Shown here: one piece after another, positions 7,541 through 14,277 of the stretch
Position numbering within the stretch: position 1 is the stretch's first letter
Layout: each line of letters opens with the position of its first letter
Assembly: GCA_030830725.1 (NCBI GenBank)
Contig: JAURMN010000129.1
Coordinates: 1-26,612 of the forward strand
DNA length: 26,612 nucleotides
Reading direction: 5' to 3'
From: Balneolales bacterium
Lineage (GTDB): Bacteria > Bacteroidota > Rhodothermia > Balneolales > Balneolaceae
Made by a program: the position numbers and the translations under genes
Notes under the pieces: generated by a model
Told to the model about the DNA's origin: nothing
The model's database searches: none
The model's input: only the letters and a program-made list of their open reading frames with translations

Positions 7541-8776
7541 TTAGTTTGTCTTCCCAAACAACGATTTTAGTTCATTATATTTTTCAAAGTCCTCTGACTT
7601 GTTCAATTCTCCTTTGCGGAGAAATTCTGAATAAGAGACAGAGAAGAAGGCAACGATAATACTGAACAAAAAGCCTGCTATCACAATAATCGCCCGTTTC
7701 GGACTGTATTTGTATTCGGGGATTGCAGCTTCATCAATAATCACAATTCCGGAAAATACATCCTGCAAATCAAGCTTTTTCTGTTCATATTGGGGGTAAA
7801 TGAGCTCATAAATCCGTTGTTGAACGGTAACCTCCCTAAATCGACGAACATACTCGGCACCTAGTTGAGGCAGCTCCATCAAAGGAGGAAATATTTCTCC
7901 GGACTCCGGAATAAACAAGCCTTCCGCGGTATTTAACCGCTCGTCTGTCTTTCGAATTAGATCCCGATAGGATTTCTCGAGCTCTGTTTTTTGAATCTCT
8001 AATTGCTGAACGGCTGCTGCATCTTCACTCAGGGAACTCTTCGCGATGTTAGTTTGAACTTCTATCGAAACTAATTCCGCTTTTAGCTGTCCCAGTGTTT
8101 CCACCATGGCTGTTAACTGCGTCTCGAGTTCCAAGATCCCATACGTTTCCTGAAATTGAACCAACTCCTGTTCAGCTTCGCGAAGCTCTGCCAAGTTTTG
8201 CTCATAGCGGGCTTCATAGACTTCAAAAAGCCGTCTTGAATTCTGTTCATTGATACGGACAATGACTGAATCCAAGCGTTGCGTCATGAATGATGCGATT
8301 TTTTGTGCTCGTTCAGGCTCTCTGTCCAAAACGGACAAGGAAACGGCCACGATCGGACTAAAACCGATTCCCCCCTCCCGAAACTCTTCAACCTGTAAAT
8401 TGTTGATCAGCTCTTCTCGAATAAGATCTTGTTGCTCTTTTGCATAGACTTCGCCCAGATTAAACGCCTCAATTGTAGGGTCAAGAATCGTGTTACTCTT
8501 AAGCATAAATACTGCCTGTTCAATCGTAACGCGGTCAGATTCAGCCATGACATTCACAAAGCTGTTTAATAATCCGCCGAGCGATCCTCCAGGGGTGGAA
8601 TTATATTGGACAAATTTTACAGTAGACTTATACGTTTTAGGCCAGACAAGACTCACTGCCAAAGCGATCATCGTTATGGAGATCACAATTTTCAAAACTC
8701 TCGATTTATACCGAGCAAACGTTAAAAGCAGATCCAGAAGGTTAACGGAGGGAGGGGTGTTCGAATGGTCTGCCAT
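7541..8776 (-). CDS. Wzz-type chain-length determinant protein
   Basis: This is a 411-residue inner-membrane polysaccharide co-polymerase. A first transmembrane helix spans ~residues 28-46 and a second ~362-381, with a long periplasmic region between them that is rich in Glu, Gln and Leu (about 160-280) and likely to be coiled coil. The N-terminal part begins with S-V-N-L-L-D-L-L-L-T-F-A-R-Y, the usual Wzz opening. A Pro-containing stretch (A-I-P-E-Y-K-Y-S-P-K-R) just before the second helix matches the family's proline motif. The cytoplasmic tail is only ~30 residues and carries no Walker motifs or tyrosine cluster, so this is not a Wzc-like kinase. It precedes the Wzy-like gene by 11 bp, and the pair likely sets polymer length. 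The ATG at 8776 has no strong ribosome-binding site. Confidence 0.9.
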   Translation of the reverse strand: MADHSNTPPSVNLLDLLLTFARYKSRVLKIVISITMIALAVSLVWPKTYKSTVKFVQYNSTPGGSLGGLLNSFVNVMAESDRVTIEQAVFMLKSNTILDPTIEAFNLGEVYAKEQQDLIREELINNLQVEEFREGGIGFSPIVAVSLSVLDREPERAQKIASFMTQRLDSVIVRINEQNSRRLFEVYEARYEQNLAELREAEQELVQFQETYGILELETQLTAMVETLGQLKAELVSIEVQTNIAKSSLSEDAAAVQQLEIQKTELEKSYRDLIRKTDERLNTAEGLFIPESGEIFPPLMELPQLGAEYVRRFREVTVQQRIYELIYPQYEQKKLDLQDVFSGIVIIDEAAIPEYKYSPKRAIIVIAGFLFSIIVAFFSVSYSEFLRKGELNKSEDFEKYNELKSLFGKTN

Positions 8777-8787
8777 TCATGTAGAGG

Positions 8788-8813
8788 TTTGTGAAAAGAT
8801 TGATTTGTGAAAA
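8788..8813. repeat. Tandem 10-bp direct repeat upstream of the wzz-like gene
   Basis: TTTGTGAAAA occurs twice, at 8788-8797 and 8804-8813, a 16-bp period, starting 12 bp from the wzz-like start codon. On the transcribed strand it reads TTTTCACAAA twice. It may be a regulator site or a local duplication in the leader. Confidence 0.45.
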
Positions 8814-8881
8814 AAATATAAGATAAATCCCGCTAAGATATGATGCCTTAAAACCATTACCTTACACAGTATACTACTTCT

Positions 8882-8899
8882 TTGTAGACCGGTTTACAA
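8882..8899. promoter_or_regulatory. Operator-like dyad in the divergent wzz-wzx gap
   Basis: TTGTAGACCGGTTTACAA is an 18-bp inverted repeat with eight of nine base pairs matching, centred on ACCGGT. It sits about midway between the divergent chain-length and flippase genes, where a shared regulator would act. The symmetry is seen directly; function is inferred. Confidence 0.5.
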
Positions 8900-8982
8900 C
8901 ACCAAAGCCCAAGGCATTCATTTAAGAAGATTCTGTTTAATAATGTACTTTCATGGGTCATATTGAATCGAAATAACCGTAC

Positions 8983-10263
8983 TTGTCTCTCTTTCAGATT
9001 TTTTCCAGGAATGCGTTTTTAAACCAAGTAAGCCGACTCGGTATCGGGGTCGTTGTTGCACAGGTCATCGCGATAGGTGTAAGCCCTCTTCTGACTCGCC
9101 TTTATTCACCGGATGAGTTAGGCGCCTTTGCACTTTTTGGATCTTTGGTTCTCCTGTTATCCCTGATTTCCACAGGAGCCTACGATGTGGCGATTACGAT
9201 GCCAAAAAACTGGCAGGATGCTTTTTCTCTGGCCGGTCTTTCATTTGTACTCACCCTTTTATTCGGACTTTTACTTTTCCCAATTCTCGTGATTCTGATA
9301 TTCTTTGGAAAACTCGAGTTGTCGGGTGTTTTTCTATTACTTTTGGTTCCGGGGGTACTTCTACACAGTTGGGTAAATATCGCGAATACCTGGAATCTTC
9401 GAACGGAACAATTCAATGCAATTTCGAATGGCAGAGTATTGCAAAGCGGGGTGATGGGTGGAGTGCACCTTTTGGCTGGAACAGGAGGATTGGGAATTGC
9501 AGGATTACTGCTCGGACACCTCATTGGTCGAATGGGGAATGTGATCTATCTGCTTTCAAACCAAATAGAGGATGTGCGTGAAGGGATCCGTATCCGCGGA
9601 ATGTACTCCTTGTCTCAAACGGCAAAGCAGTATCAGAAGCAACCTCGGTTTGTGCTGCTGTCAAGTCTGCTAAGCACAGGGGCTGCAGAATTGCCCATTA
9701 TTATGATCTCGATTCTATTTGACGAGGTGTTACTGGGTCTGTTTGGGCTCGCATTAAGAGTGCTATTATCTCCTGTGAATGCCGTTACCTATGCCTTTGG
9801 GAATGTCTATTTCCAGCGAATTTCGAAACTAACCCATCATCTTAATCCACTATTCCCAACGTTACGAAACATGGGGGGGCTCCTTTTAGGATTGGGTATT
9901 ATTCCATTTTTGATGTTGTTTTTCTTTAGTGAACCACTCTTTTCCTTTGCCTTTGGGGCGGATTGGACTGAATCAGGAAAGATTGCGCGTATCCTCACTC
10001 CCATGTTGTTTCTCTCCTTTGTCTTCACTCCTGCAAGTAGGACAATGATGGTGCTTGGAAAAGAACACGTGATGCCACTCTTTTCCATGCTTTCCCTATG
10101 TGTAAATTTCATAAACTTGCTAATCGGTGGTCTATTTTTCGATTTTTATACTGCTGTACTTGCGATGTCTGCTGGACAGTGTCTGATCTACGGGGTCTAT
10201 ATTTTTTACACGATTCATATCGTCAGAACGTATGATCGATCACTTTCTGCTACTGCCGAATAA
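8983..10263 (+). CDS. Wzx-like oligosaccharide flippase
   Basis: This is a 426-residue polytopic inner-membrane protein of the polysaccharide biosynthesis (MOP) superfamily. It has roughly a dozen hydrophobic segments and an N-terminal S-R-L-G-I-G-V-V-A-Q-V-I-A-I-G-V-S-P-L-L-T-R-L-Y-S-P-D-E-L-G-type start, which is characteristic of the family. Such proteins flip undecaprenyl-linked oligosaccharide from the cytoplasmic to the periplasmic face. The frame is closed by TAA at 8974, so the TTG at 8983 is the best start; no earlier ATG or GTG exists in frame. A run of seven G (9873-9879) lies within the coding region. The next glycosyltransferase starts 9 bp after the stop, so they are co-transcribed. 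The substrate glycan is unknown. Confidence 0.88.
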   Translation: MSLFQIFSRNAFLNQVSRLGIGVVVAQVIAIGVSPLLTRLYSPDELGAFALFGSLVLLLSLISTGAYDVAITMPKNWQDAFSLAGLSFVLTLLFGLLLFPILVILIFFGKLELSGVFLLLLVPGVLLHSWVNIANTWNLRTEQFNAISNGRVLQSGVMGGVHLLAGTGGLGIAGLLLGHLIGRMGNVIYLLSNQIEDVREGIRIRGMYSLSQTAKQYQKQPRFVLLSSLLSTGAAELPIIMISILFDEVLLGLFGLALRVLLSPVNAVTYAFGNVYFQRISKLTHHLNPLFPTLRNMGGLLLGLGIIPFLMLFFFSEPLFSFAFGADWTESGKIARILTPMLFLSFVFTPASRTMMVLGKEHVMPLFSMLSLCVNFINLLIGGLFFDFYTAVLAMSAGQCLIYGVYIFYTIHIVRTYDRSLSATAE

Positions 10264-10272
10264 GTTTTCAAC

Positions 10273-11433
10273 ATGAAACGTACTACCATCAGCATAGTCA
10301 GTCATAATTTGCCCTCGGTGAAAGAGCCTTATTTGCATCCATTTATTGTGGATCATTATCAGGCTGTCGATCATTTAGCTTCGTACTCGCCGTTGGTCTT
10401 GTGTCCCGCACCGATTGGAATTCCGGGTACTCGGAAATGGTCAAGGCAGTTCGGACCCATTCTCAATGCCCCAAATGGACAACGGTTTTCGTACTTATCC
10501 CTTCCAAGACGAAAAGGTGCTGCTTTTGTTAGGCTGCAAATCGCCAATACGTTGTTAGCACTCCTTCCTCCTCCTGACGAGACAATTGTCCATCTACACT
10601 GGCTTTATCCTGTTGGGATTGTAGCACCATTATTGAAAAAAAAGGGGTATCGAGTGGTACTGATGGTGCACGGTGGAGATTGGAGAGAGTCTGTTGATCG
10701 GCCTGATCTTGTCACCCTGTTTCAAGAGGCACTTTTATCTGCGGATACCGTTCTTGTAAGTGGAAAAACCCTTGGGGAGGAGATCACTGAGGTGATCCCA
10801 GGGCTGAGGTATGAAATCATGGGTAATTACATTGACACAGAGAGGTTCACGCATCCGTCTTCTGATGAGATCGAGCAGGCCAAAAGAGCGTTGGGCTGGG
10901 ACCCAACGGTGAAGCACTTACTTTGTGTAGCGAATCTGAGACCTGAAAAAGGGATTGATCTACTCCTGGAAGCACTTCAGACTCTTCACGCAACTCCCTT
11001 TAAGGTTCATATCATTGGTCAGACTGCCGATTCTGACTATCAAACAGAACTAGAGCATCGACTACAGGGTCTTCCTCCTCATCTAGTAAACTTTTACAAA
11101 CCCGTATCAAGAGATACTTTAGTGCAGTTCTATCATGCTTCCGACGGATTTATACTCCCCAGTCGTGCCGAAGGATTTAATGTCTCTCTACTAGAAGCTG
11201 CCGCTACGGGATTACCCCTGATTGCCACTGAAGCCGGTGACTCAGCAGAAGTATTGGCAGGTTGTGACGGCTATCTTACGCCTATTAATCAACCCCTATT
11301 ACTCGCCAAATCTATTGAAAAGTGGTCTTTAAATGAGAACCATCGAAATAAAACATCCAGTCAGTTTATTCTTGATCACTTCTCCTTTCAGGTGTTTCGA
11401 AAGCGTCTCGAAGAACTCTACGACCGACTCTGA
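10273..11433 (+). CDS. Glycosyltransferase family 4
   Basis: This is a 386-residue GT-B fold retaining glycosyltransferase. The N-terminal half has a V-H-L-H-W-L-Y-P-V-G-I segment and M-V-H-G-G-D-W, common acceptor-side motifs in the family. The C-terminal donor domain shows V-A-N-L-R-P-E-K-G-I-D, H-I-I-G and the E-x7-E motif within residues 296-313, with the two glutamates at positions 300 and 308. It probably extends the lipid-linked repeat unit carried by the adjacent flippase, from which it is separated by 9 bp. An in-frame run of eight A followed by G (10636-10644) contains an A-AAA-AAG heptamer. Sugar specificity cannot be assigned. The ATG at 10273 has no clear Shine-Dalgarno sequence but gives a normal N-terminal strand. 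Confidence 0.92.
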   Translation: MKRTTISIVSHNLPSVKEPYLHPFIVDHYQAVDHLASYSPLVLCPAPIGIPGTRKWSRQFGPILNAPNGQRFSYLSLPRRKGAAFVRLQIANTLLALLPPPDETIVHLHWLYPVGIVAPLLKKKGYRVVLMVHGGDWRESVDRPDLVTLFQEALLSADTVLVSGKTLGEEITEVIPGLRYEIMGNYIDTERFTHPSSDEIEQAKRALGWDPTVKHLLCVANLRPEKGIDLLLEALQTLHATPFKVHIIGQTADSDYQTELEHRLQGLPPHLVNFYKPVSRDTLVQFYHASDGFILPSRAEGFNVSLLEAAATGLPLIATEAGDSAEVLAGCDGYLTPINQPLLLAKSIEKWSLNENHRNKTSSQFILDHFSFQVFRKRLEELYDRL

Positions 11434-11493
11434 AATGATGTATTGGAGTGAAGGAGGAGAGTTAAAGAGAGGTGATGGTGTGAGCTTGTCCCT

Positions 11494-12408
11494 TTACCCG
11501 CGAGAGCCCAGTCCCGGTGTCAAGCGTCTGTATAGTTTTTCTCCAAATCGCTGACCTGCCCAGAAGCGCAGATCCAGGATTCGATACTTTATCCGAATGA
11601 GCAGATAAAAGAAGAACCCTTCTGCTTTAAACCGATCCGAATGTTTTTGAAATAGATATCGAGCTCCCCTTCTTTTTTTACCAAAATTCAGGCTGATTTG
11701 ATCTCTGGACCTGTGGGCTATACAGAGAGGTTCATCCACATAATCAACGGTATGCTCTTCCATAAGACGAATCATCAAGTCATACTCTTGATTAGCTTCC
11801 AACGCTTCATCGAATCCTCCAAGTGATACTAATTTTTCCCTCTTAAAGAGGGATGTATGGATTCCTTTTACAAGCCACGAGCCCAAAATGGCAGGGTAAA
11901 GACTGCCTTTATGTCGATTTAGAGTTAGAATCTCATCGCCAGAACGAACATCCACCATGTGTGATGTCACAACGGCCAACTGCGGATCATTGGAATTAAA
12001 AAATTTTTGGACCTGCTTCTGGAGTTTATCTGGAAAAAGCTCATCGTCGTCATCCAAAAAATTGATGAACTCGCCTTTGGCCGATTTTAGTCCGAGATTC
12101 CGGGCGTGACAAGCACCATGATTCTCCGTGAGTTTGATCCATTGGATGTTTGCAGATGTGGGTTTTTCAGACGCTTGGCTTTTCTGACCTTGAAAGGCAT
12201 CCATAAAGTCCTGAAAGGGCGTCATATCTTCCGATGATGCATCGTCAATTACGACAATTTCAAGATTTTTCCACGTTTGATTCAGAGCGGATGTAACGGC
12301 GCGCACCAATTCCACAGGTCTGTTATGCGAAGGAATAATGACAGAAATGAGGGGTTCAGGCACGTAGTCTGCGGTTCTTGAGTGAGTTGATTCGGGAGTA
12401 AACGTCAC
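11494..12408 (-). CDS. Glycosyltransferase family 2
   Basis: This is a 304-residue GT-A fold glycosyltransferase. Residues 20-60 carry the family signature I-S-V-I-I-P-S-H-N-R followed by V-V-I-D-D-A-S. The metal and nucleotide-sugar binding aspartates lie in F-L-D-D-D-D-E at about 118-123. H-A-R-N-L-G-L before it is also typical. No transmembrane helix is evident, so it is probably a soluble enzyme acting on a lipid-linked acceptor at the inner membrane. The start is GTG at 12408, preceded by AAAGAG on the coding strand. It lies 26 bp downstream of pyrB in the same direction and converges on the GT4 gene with a 60-bp gap. It likely belongs functionally to the polysaccharide locus, although it may be transcribed from the pyrimidine genes. 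Confidence 0.9.
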   Translation of the reverse strand: MTFTPESTHSRTADYVPEPLISVIIPSHNRPVELVRAVTSALNQTWKNLEIVVIDDASSEDMTPFQDFMDAFQGQKSQASEKPTSANIQWIKLTENHGACHARNLGLKSAKGEFINFLDDDDELFPDKLQKQVQKFFNSNDPQLAVVTSHMVDVRSGDEILTLNRHKGSLYPAILGSWLVKGIHTSLFKREKLVSLGGFDEALEANQEYDLMIRLMEEHTVDYVDEPLCIAHRSRDQISLNFGKKRRGARYLFQKHSDRFKAEGFFFYLLIRIKYRILDLRFWAGQRFGEKLYRRLTPGLGSRG

Positions 12409-12434
12409 GGACTCTTTACGTTTGACTTCTTGAA

Positions 12435-13388
12435 TTACCGTTCGTTCATTCGACCGCTTAGGAGGTAAAGCACCGCCATTCGCACTGCCAGACCATTGGT
12501 GACTTGATCCAGAATGATGGCGCGATCACAGTCGGCTACGGCACTTTCCAGCTCCACCCCGCGGTTAATCGGGCCAGGATGCATGATTAAAAAGTCGGGA
12601 TACTTCTCCAGATGGGCCATCTTGATGCCAAACTGCTCATGGTATTCTCTTAAACTTGGGAATAACGCAGTCTGTCCGCCCTGTCTTTCCAATTGAATAC
12701 GTAAGGCCATGGCTACATCACACCAAGCGAGCGTTTCTTCCAGATTATAGGATACGTGAGCGCCTAAGGCTTCTGCAAAGAGGGGCATCAGGGACTTGGG
12801 ACCACAAATCGTGACTTCGGCTCCTAATCTTGTGAGTCCGATAATATTCGATCGAACCACACGACTGTGAGAAATATCTCCGATGATGGCCACTTTCTTC
12901 CCTTTTAACGAAGGATAATGCTGTAACATCGTAAACATATCTAACAGCGCCTGAGTTGGGTGTTCATGAGCACCATCTCCGGCATTGATAATCGCCGCGT
13001 CAACTACCCTTGTAAGAAAATGAGGTACTCCAGGGCTCTCATGTCGCACCACCACCATATCAATTTTCATTGACTCAATGTTCTGGATGGTATCCTTGAG
13101 AGACTCCCCTTTTTTAACACTGGAAGCAGATGCGGAAAAATTGACTACATCAGCGCCCATTCGTCTTTGTGCCAGTTCAAAGGAAACTCGGGTGCGAGTG
13201 GAGTTTTCATAAAAGAGATTCACAATCGTTTTATCCCTTAATGTCGGGACTTTTGGAACCGGCCGTTCCAATACCTCTCGAAACCCTTTGGCCTCTTCTA
13301 AAACATAGTGAATATCTTCTGTAGAATAATCAGTCAATCCCAACAAATGGCGGTGTGGAAAGTGATAAGTTTGGGATTCTTGAGCCAT
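12435..13388 (-). CDS. pyrB: Aspartate carbamoyltransferase catalytic subunit
   Basis: This 317-residue cytosolic enzyme condenses carbamoyl phosphate and L-aspartate to N-carbamoyl-aspartate, the first committed step of pyrimidine synthesis. The carbamoyl-phosphate signature F-Y-E-N-S-T-R-T-R occupies residues 59-67. The K-K-G-E-S loop (92-96) supplies the lysine that reaches into the neighbouring active site. H-P-T-Q-A-L-L-D is at 143-150 and the aspartate-binding H-P-G-P-I-N-R-G at 270-277. Length is normal for a catalytic chain. No pyrI regulatory subunit is adjacent, so it may act as an unregulated trimer or associate with another protein. It follows pyrR by 59 bp on the same strand, a common pairing. 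The ATG at 13388 matches the expected N-terminus. Confidence 0.97.
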   Translation of the reverse strand: MAQESQTYHFPHRHLLGLTDYSTEDIHYVLEEAKGFREVLERPVPKVPTLRDKTIVNLFYENSTRTRVSFELAQRRMGADVVNFSASASSVKKGESLKDTIQNIESMKIDMVVVRHESPGVPHFLTRVVDAAIINAGDGAHEHPTQALLDMFTMLQHYPSLKGKKVAIIGDISHSRVVRSNIIGLTRLGAEVTICGPKSLMPLFAEALGAHVSYNLEETLAWCDVAMALRIQLERQGGQTALFPSLREYHEQFGIKMAHLEKYPDFLIMHPGPINRGVELESAVADCDRAIILDQVTNGLAVRMAVLYLLSGRMNER

Positions 13389-13447
13389 TTCTTTGAGTCT
13401 TCTTCAGATGATTGGGTTGGAATTAATTCTGAGATTTTCCGCGTTTT

Positions 13448-13996
13448 TTATTTGGAGACATCCTCATCTTTGTGAACCAGATACACGGCATCTTCACCGT
13501 CCAGTTCTTTTACCTTTACTCGCACTTCTTCATCTCGATGTGTAGGGATGGTTACTCCTATCATATCCCCCTGTATTGGAAGTTCGCGATGACCCCGATC
13601 CACCATACAGCAGACCCTGATACTTTGAGGTCTGCCGTACGCCATAACAGCATCCATGGCAGAACGAATTGTACGACCGGTATAGAGAACATCATCGACC
13701 AGAATGATGTCTCGATCATAAAGATCAAATGGGATATCGGTGATCTGAACCTCGGGCATCTTCAGTCGACTACGGAAGTCGTCTCTGTAATAGGTCGTAT
13801 CCAGAATTCCCAGGTCTAATGAAGTTTTAAATTCTTTCTCAATAATGGCATGGATTCGGCGAGCAATGAAAACTCCCCGGGTTTGCATCCCGATAATGGC
13901 CGGATAGGGTTCTTGTTCAGCGGCCTCCATAAATTGCATCGCAAAGCGCCGATAGGTGCGCTCGATGTCGGAGGGAGTCATGACTTTTTTGCTCAT
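13448..13996 (-). CDS. pyrR: Bifunctional pyrimidine regulator PyrR / uracil phosphoribosyltransferase
   Basis: This 182-residue protein is of the type I phosphoribosyltransferase family. The PRPP-binding loop I-I-L-V-D-D-V-L-Y-T-G-R-T is at residues 97-109, and the PyrR-specific V-D-R-G-H-R-E-L-P-I follows at 132-141. Family members bind pyr mRNA in Gram-positives and often retain weak uracil phosphoribosyltransferase activity (uracil + PRPP to UMP). It precedes pyrB on the same strand. I searched the 5' regions of pyrR and pyrB by eye and found no convincing PyrR RNA-binding loop with terminator/antiterminator, so its regulatory mode here is uncertain. The ATG at 13996 gives the expected size. 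Confidence 0.94.
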   Translation of the reverse strand: MSKKVMTPSDIERTYRRFAMQFMEAAEQEPYPAIIGMQTRGVFIARRIHAIIEKEFKTSLDLGILDTTYYRDDFRSRLKMPEVQITDIPFDLYDRDIILVDDVLYTGRTIRSAMDAVMAYGRPQSIRVCCMVDRGHRELPIQGDMIGVTIPTHRDEEVRVKVKELDGEDAVYLVHKDEDVSK

Positions 13997-14277
13997 GGTG
14001 GCTACTGGGATTCCGCTGATGTTACAGATTGTGCTTTGCGAACACTTTCAAAATGCTTCTGATACTTCTGGATCCACAAGACTGCTCCACAGTATCTCTT
14101 TAAAATAACGAAAACTTGTGTGCAAAACCTCTTATCTTTCGGGCTGATTGAAAATGGGTGATTTGTTCGATCCTTTTGTTCGATAGACAGACTTGTTCGT
14201 TCTCTATCATCTCACTTGTTCAATTCTTTTTCACATCGCATTTAACTCGCAGACCCAAACCTGAATCCAGTAGTGTT
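13997..14277. other. Divergent pyrR-sucC intergenic region
   Basis: This 281-bp gap lies between the pyrR start (minus) and the sucC start (plus). The sucC-proximal half holds four TTGTTCGAT-like repeats. The pyrR-proximal half has a short minus-strand open frame of about 25 codons from a TTG, ending 6 bp before pyrR, but nothing identifies it as a real gene. No strong terminator is seen. Confidence 0.6.
14163..14224 (+). repeat. Four TTGTTCGAT-like direct repeats upstream of sucC
   Basis: Copies are at 14163-14171 (TTGTTCGAT), 14176-14184 (TTGTTCGAT), 14193-14201 (TTGTTCGTT) and 14216-14224 (TTGTTCAAT), with start-to-start distances of 13, 17 and 23 bp. All are in the same orientation and end 53 bp before the sucC ATG. 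Clustered direct repeats of this kind often bind a regulator cooperatively. No family can be named. Confidence 0.6.

Noticed and set aside
13997..14095. Short minus-strand leader frame before pyrR
   Set aside because: About 25 codons from a TTG with no pyrimidine-linked codon pattern or hairpin; likely chance.
14158..14277. N-terminal extension of sucC in the same open frame
   Set aside because: The family start M-N-I-H-E-Y-Q-A-K-E-L is at 14278, and the upstream segment consists of the repeat array.
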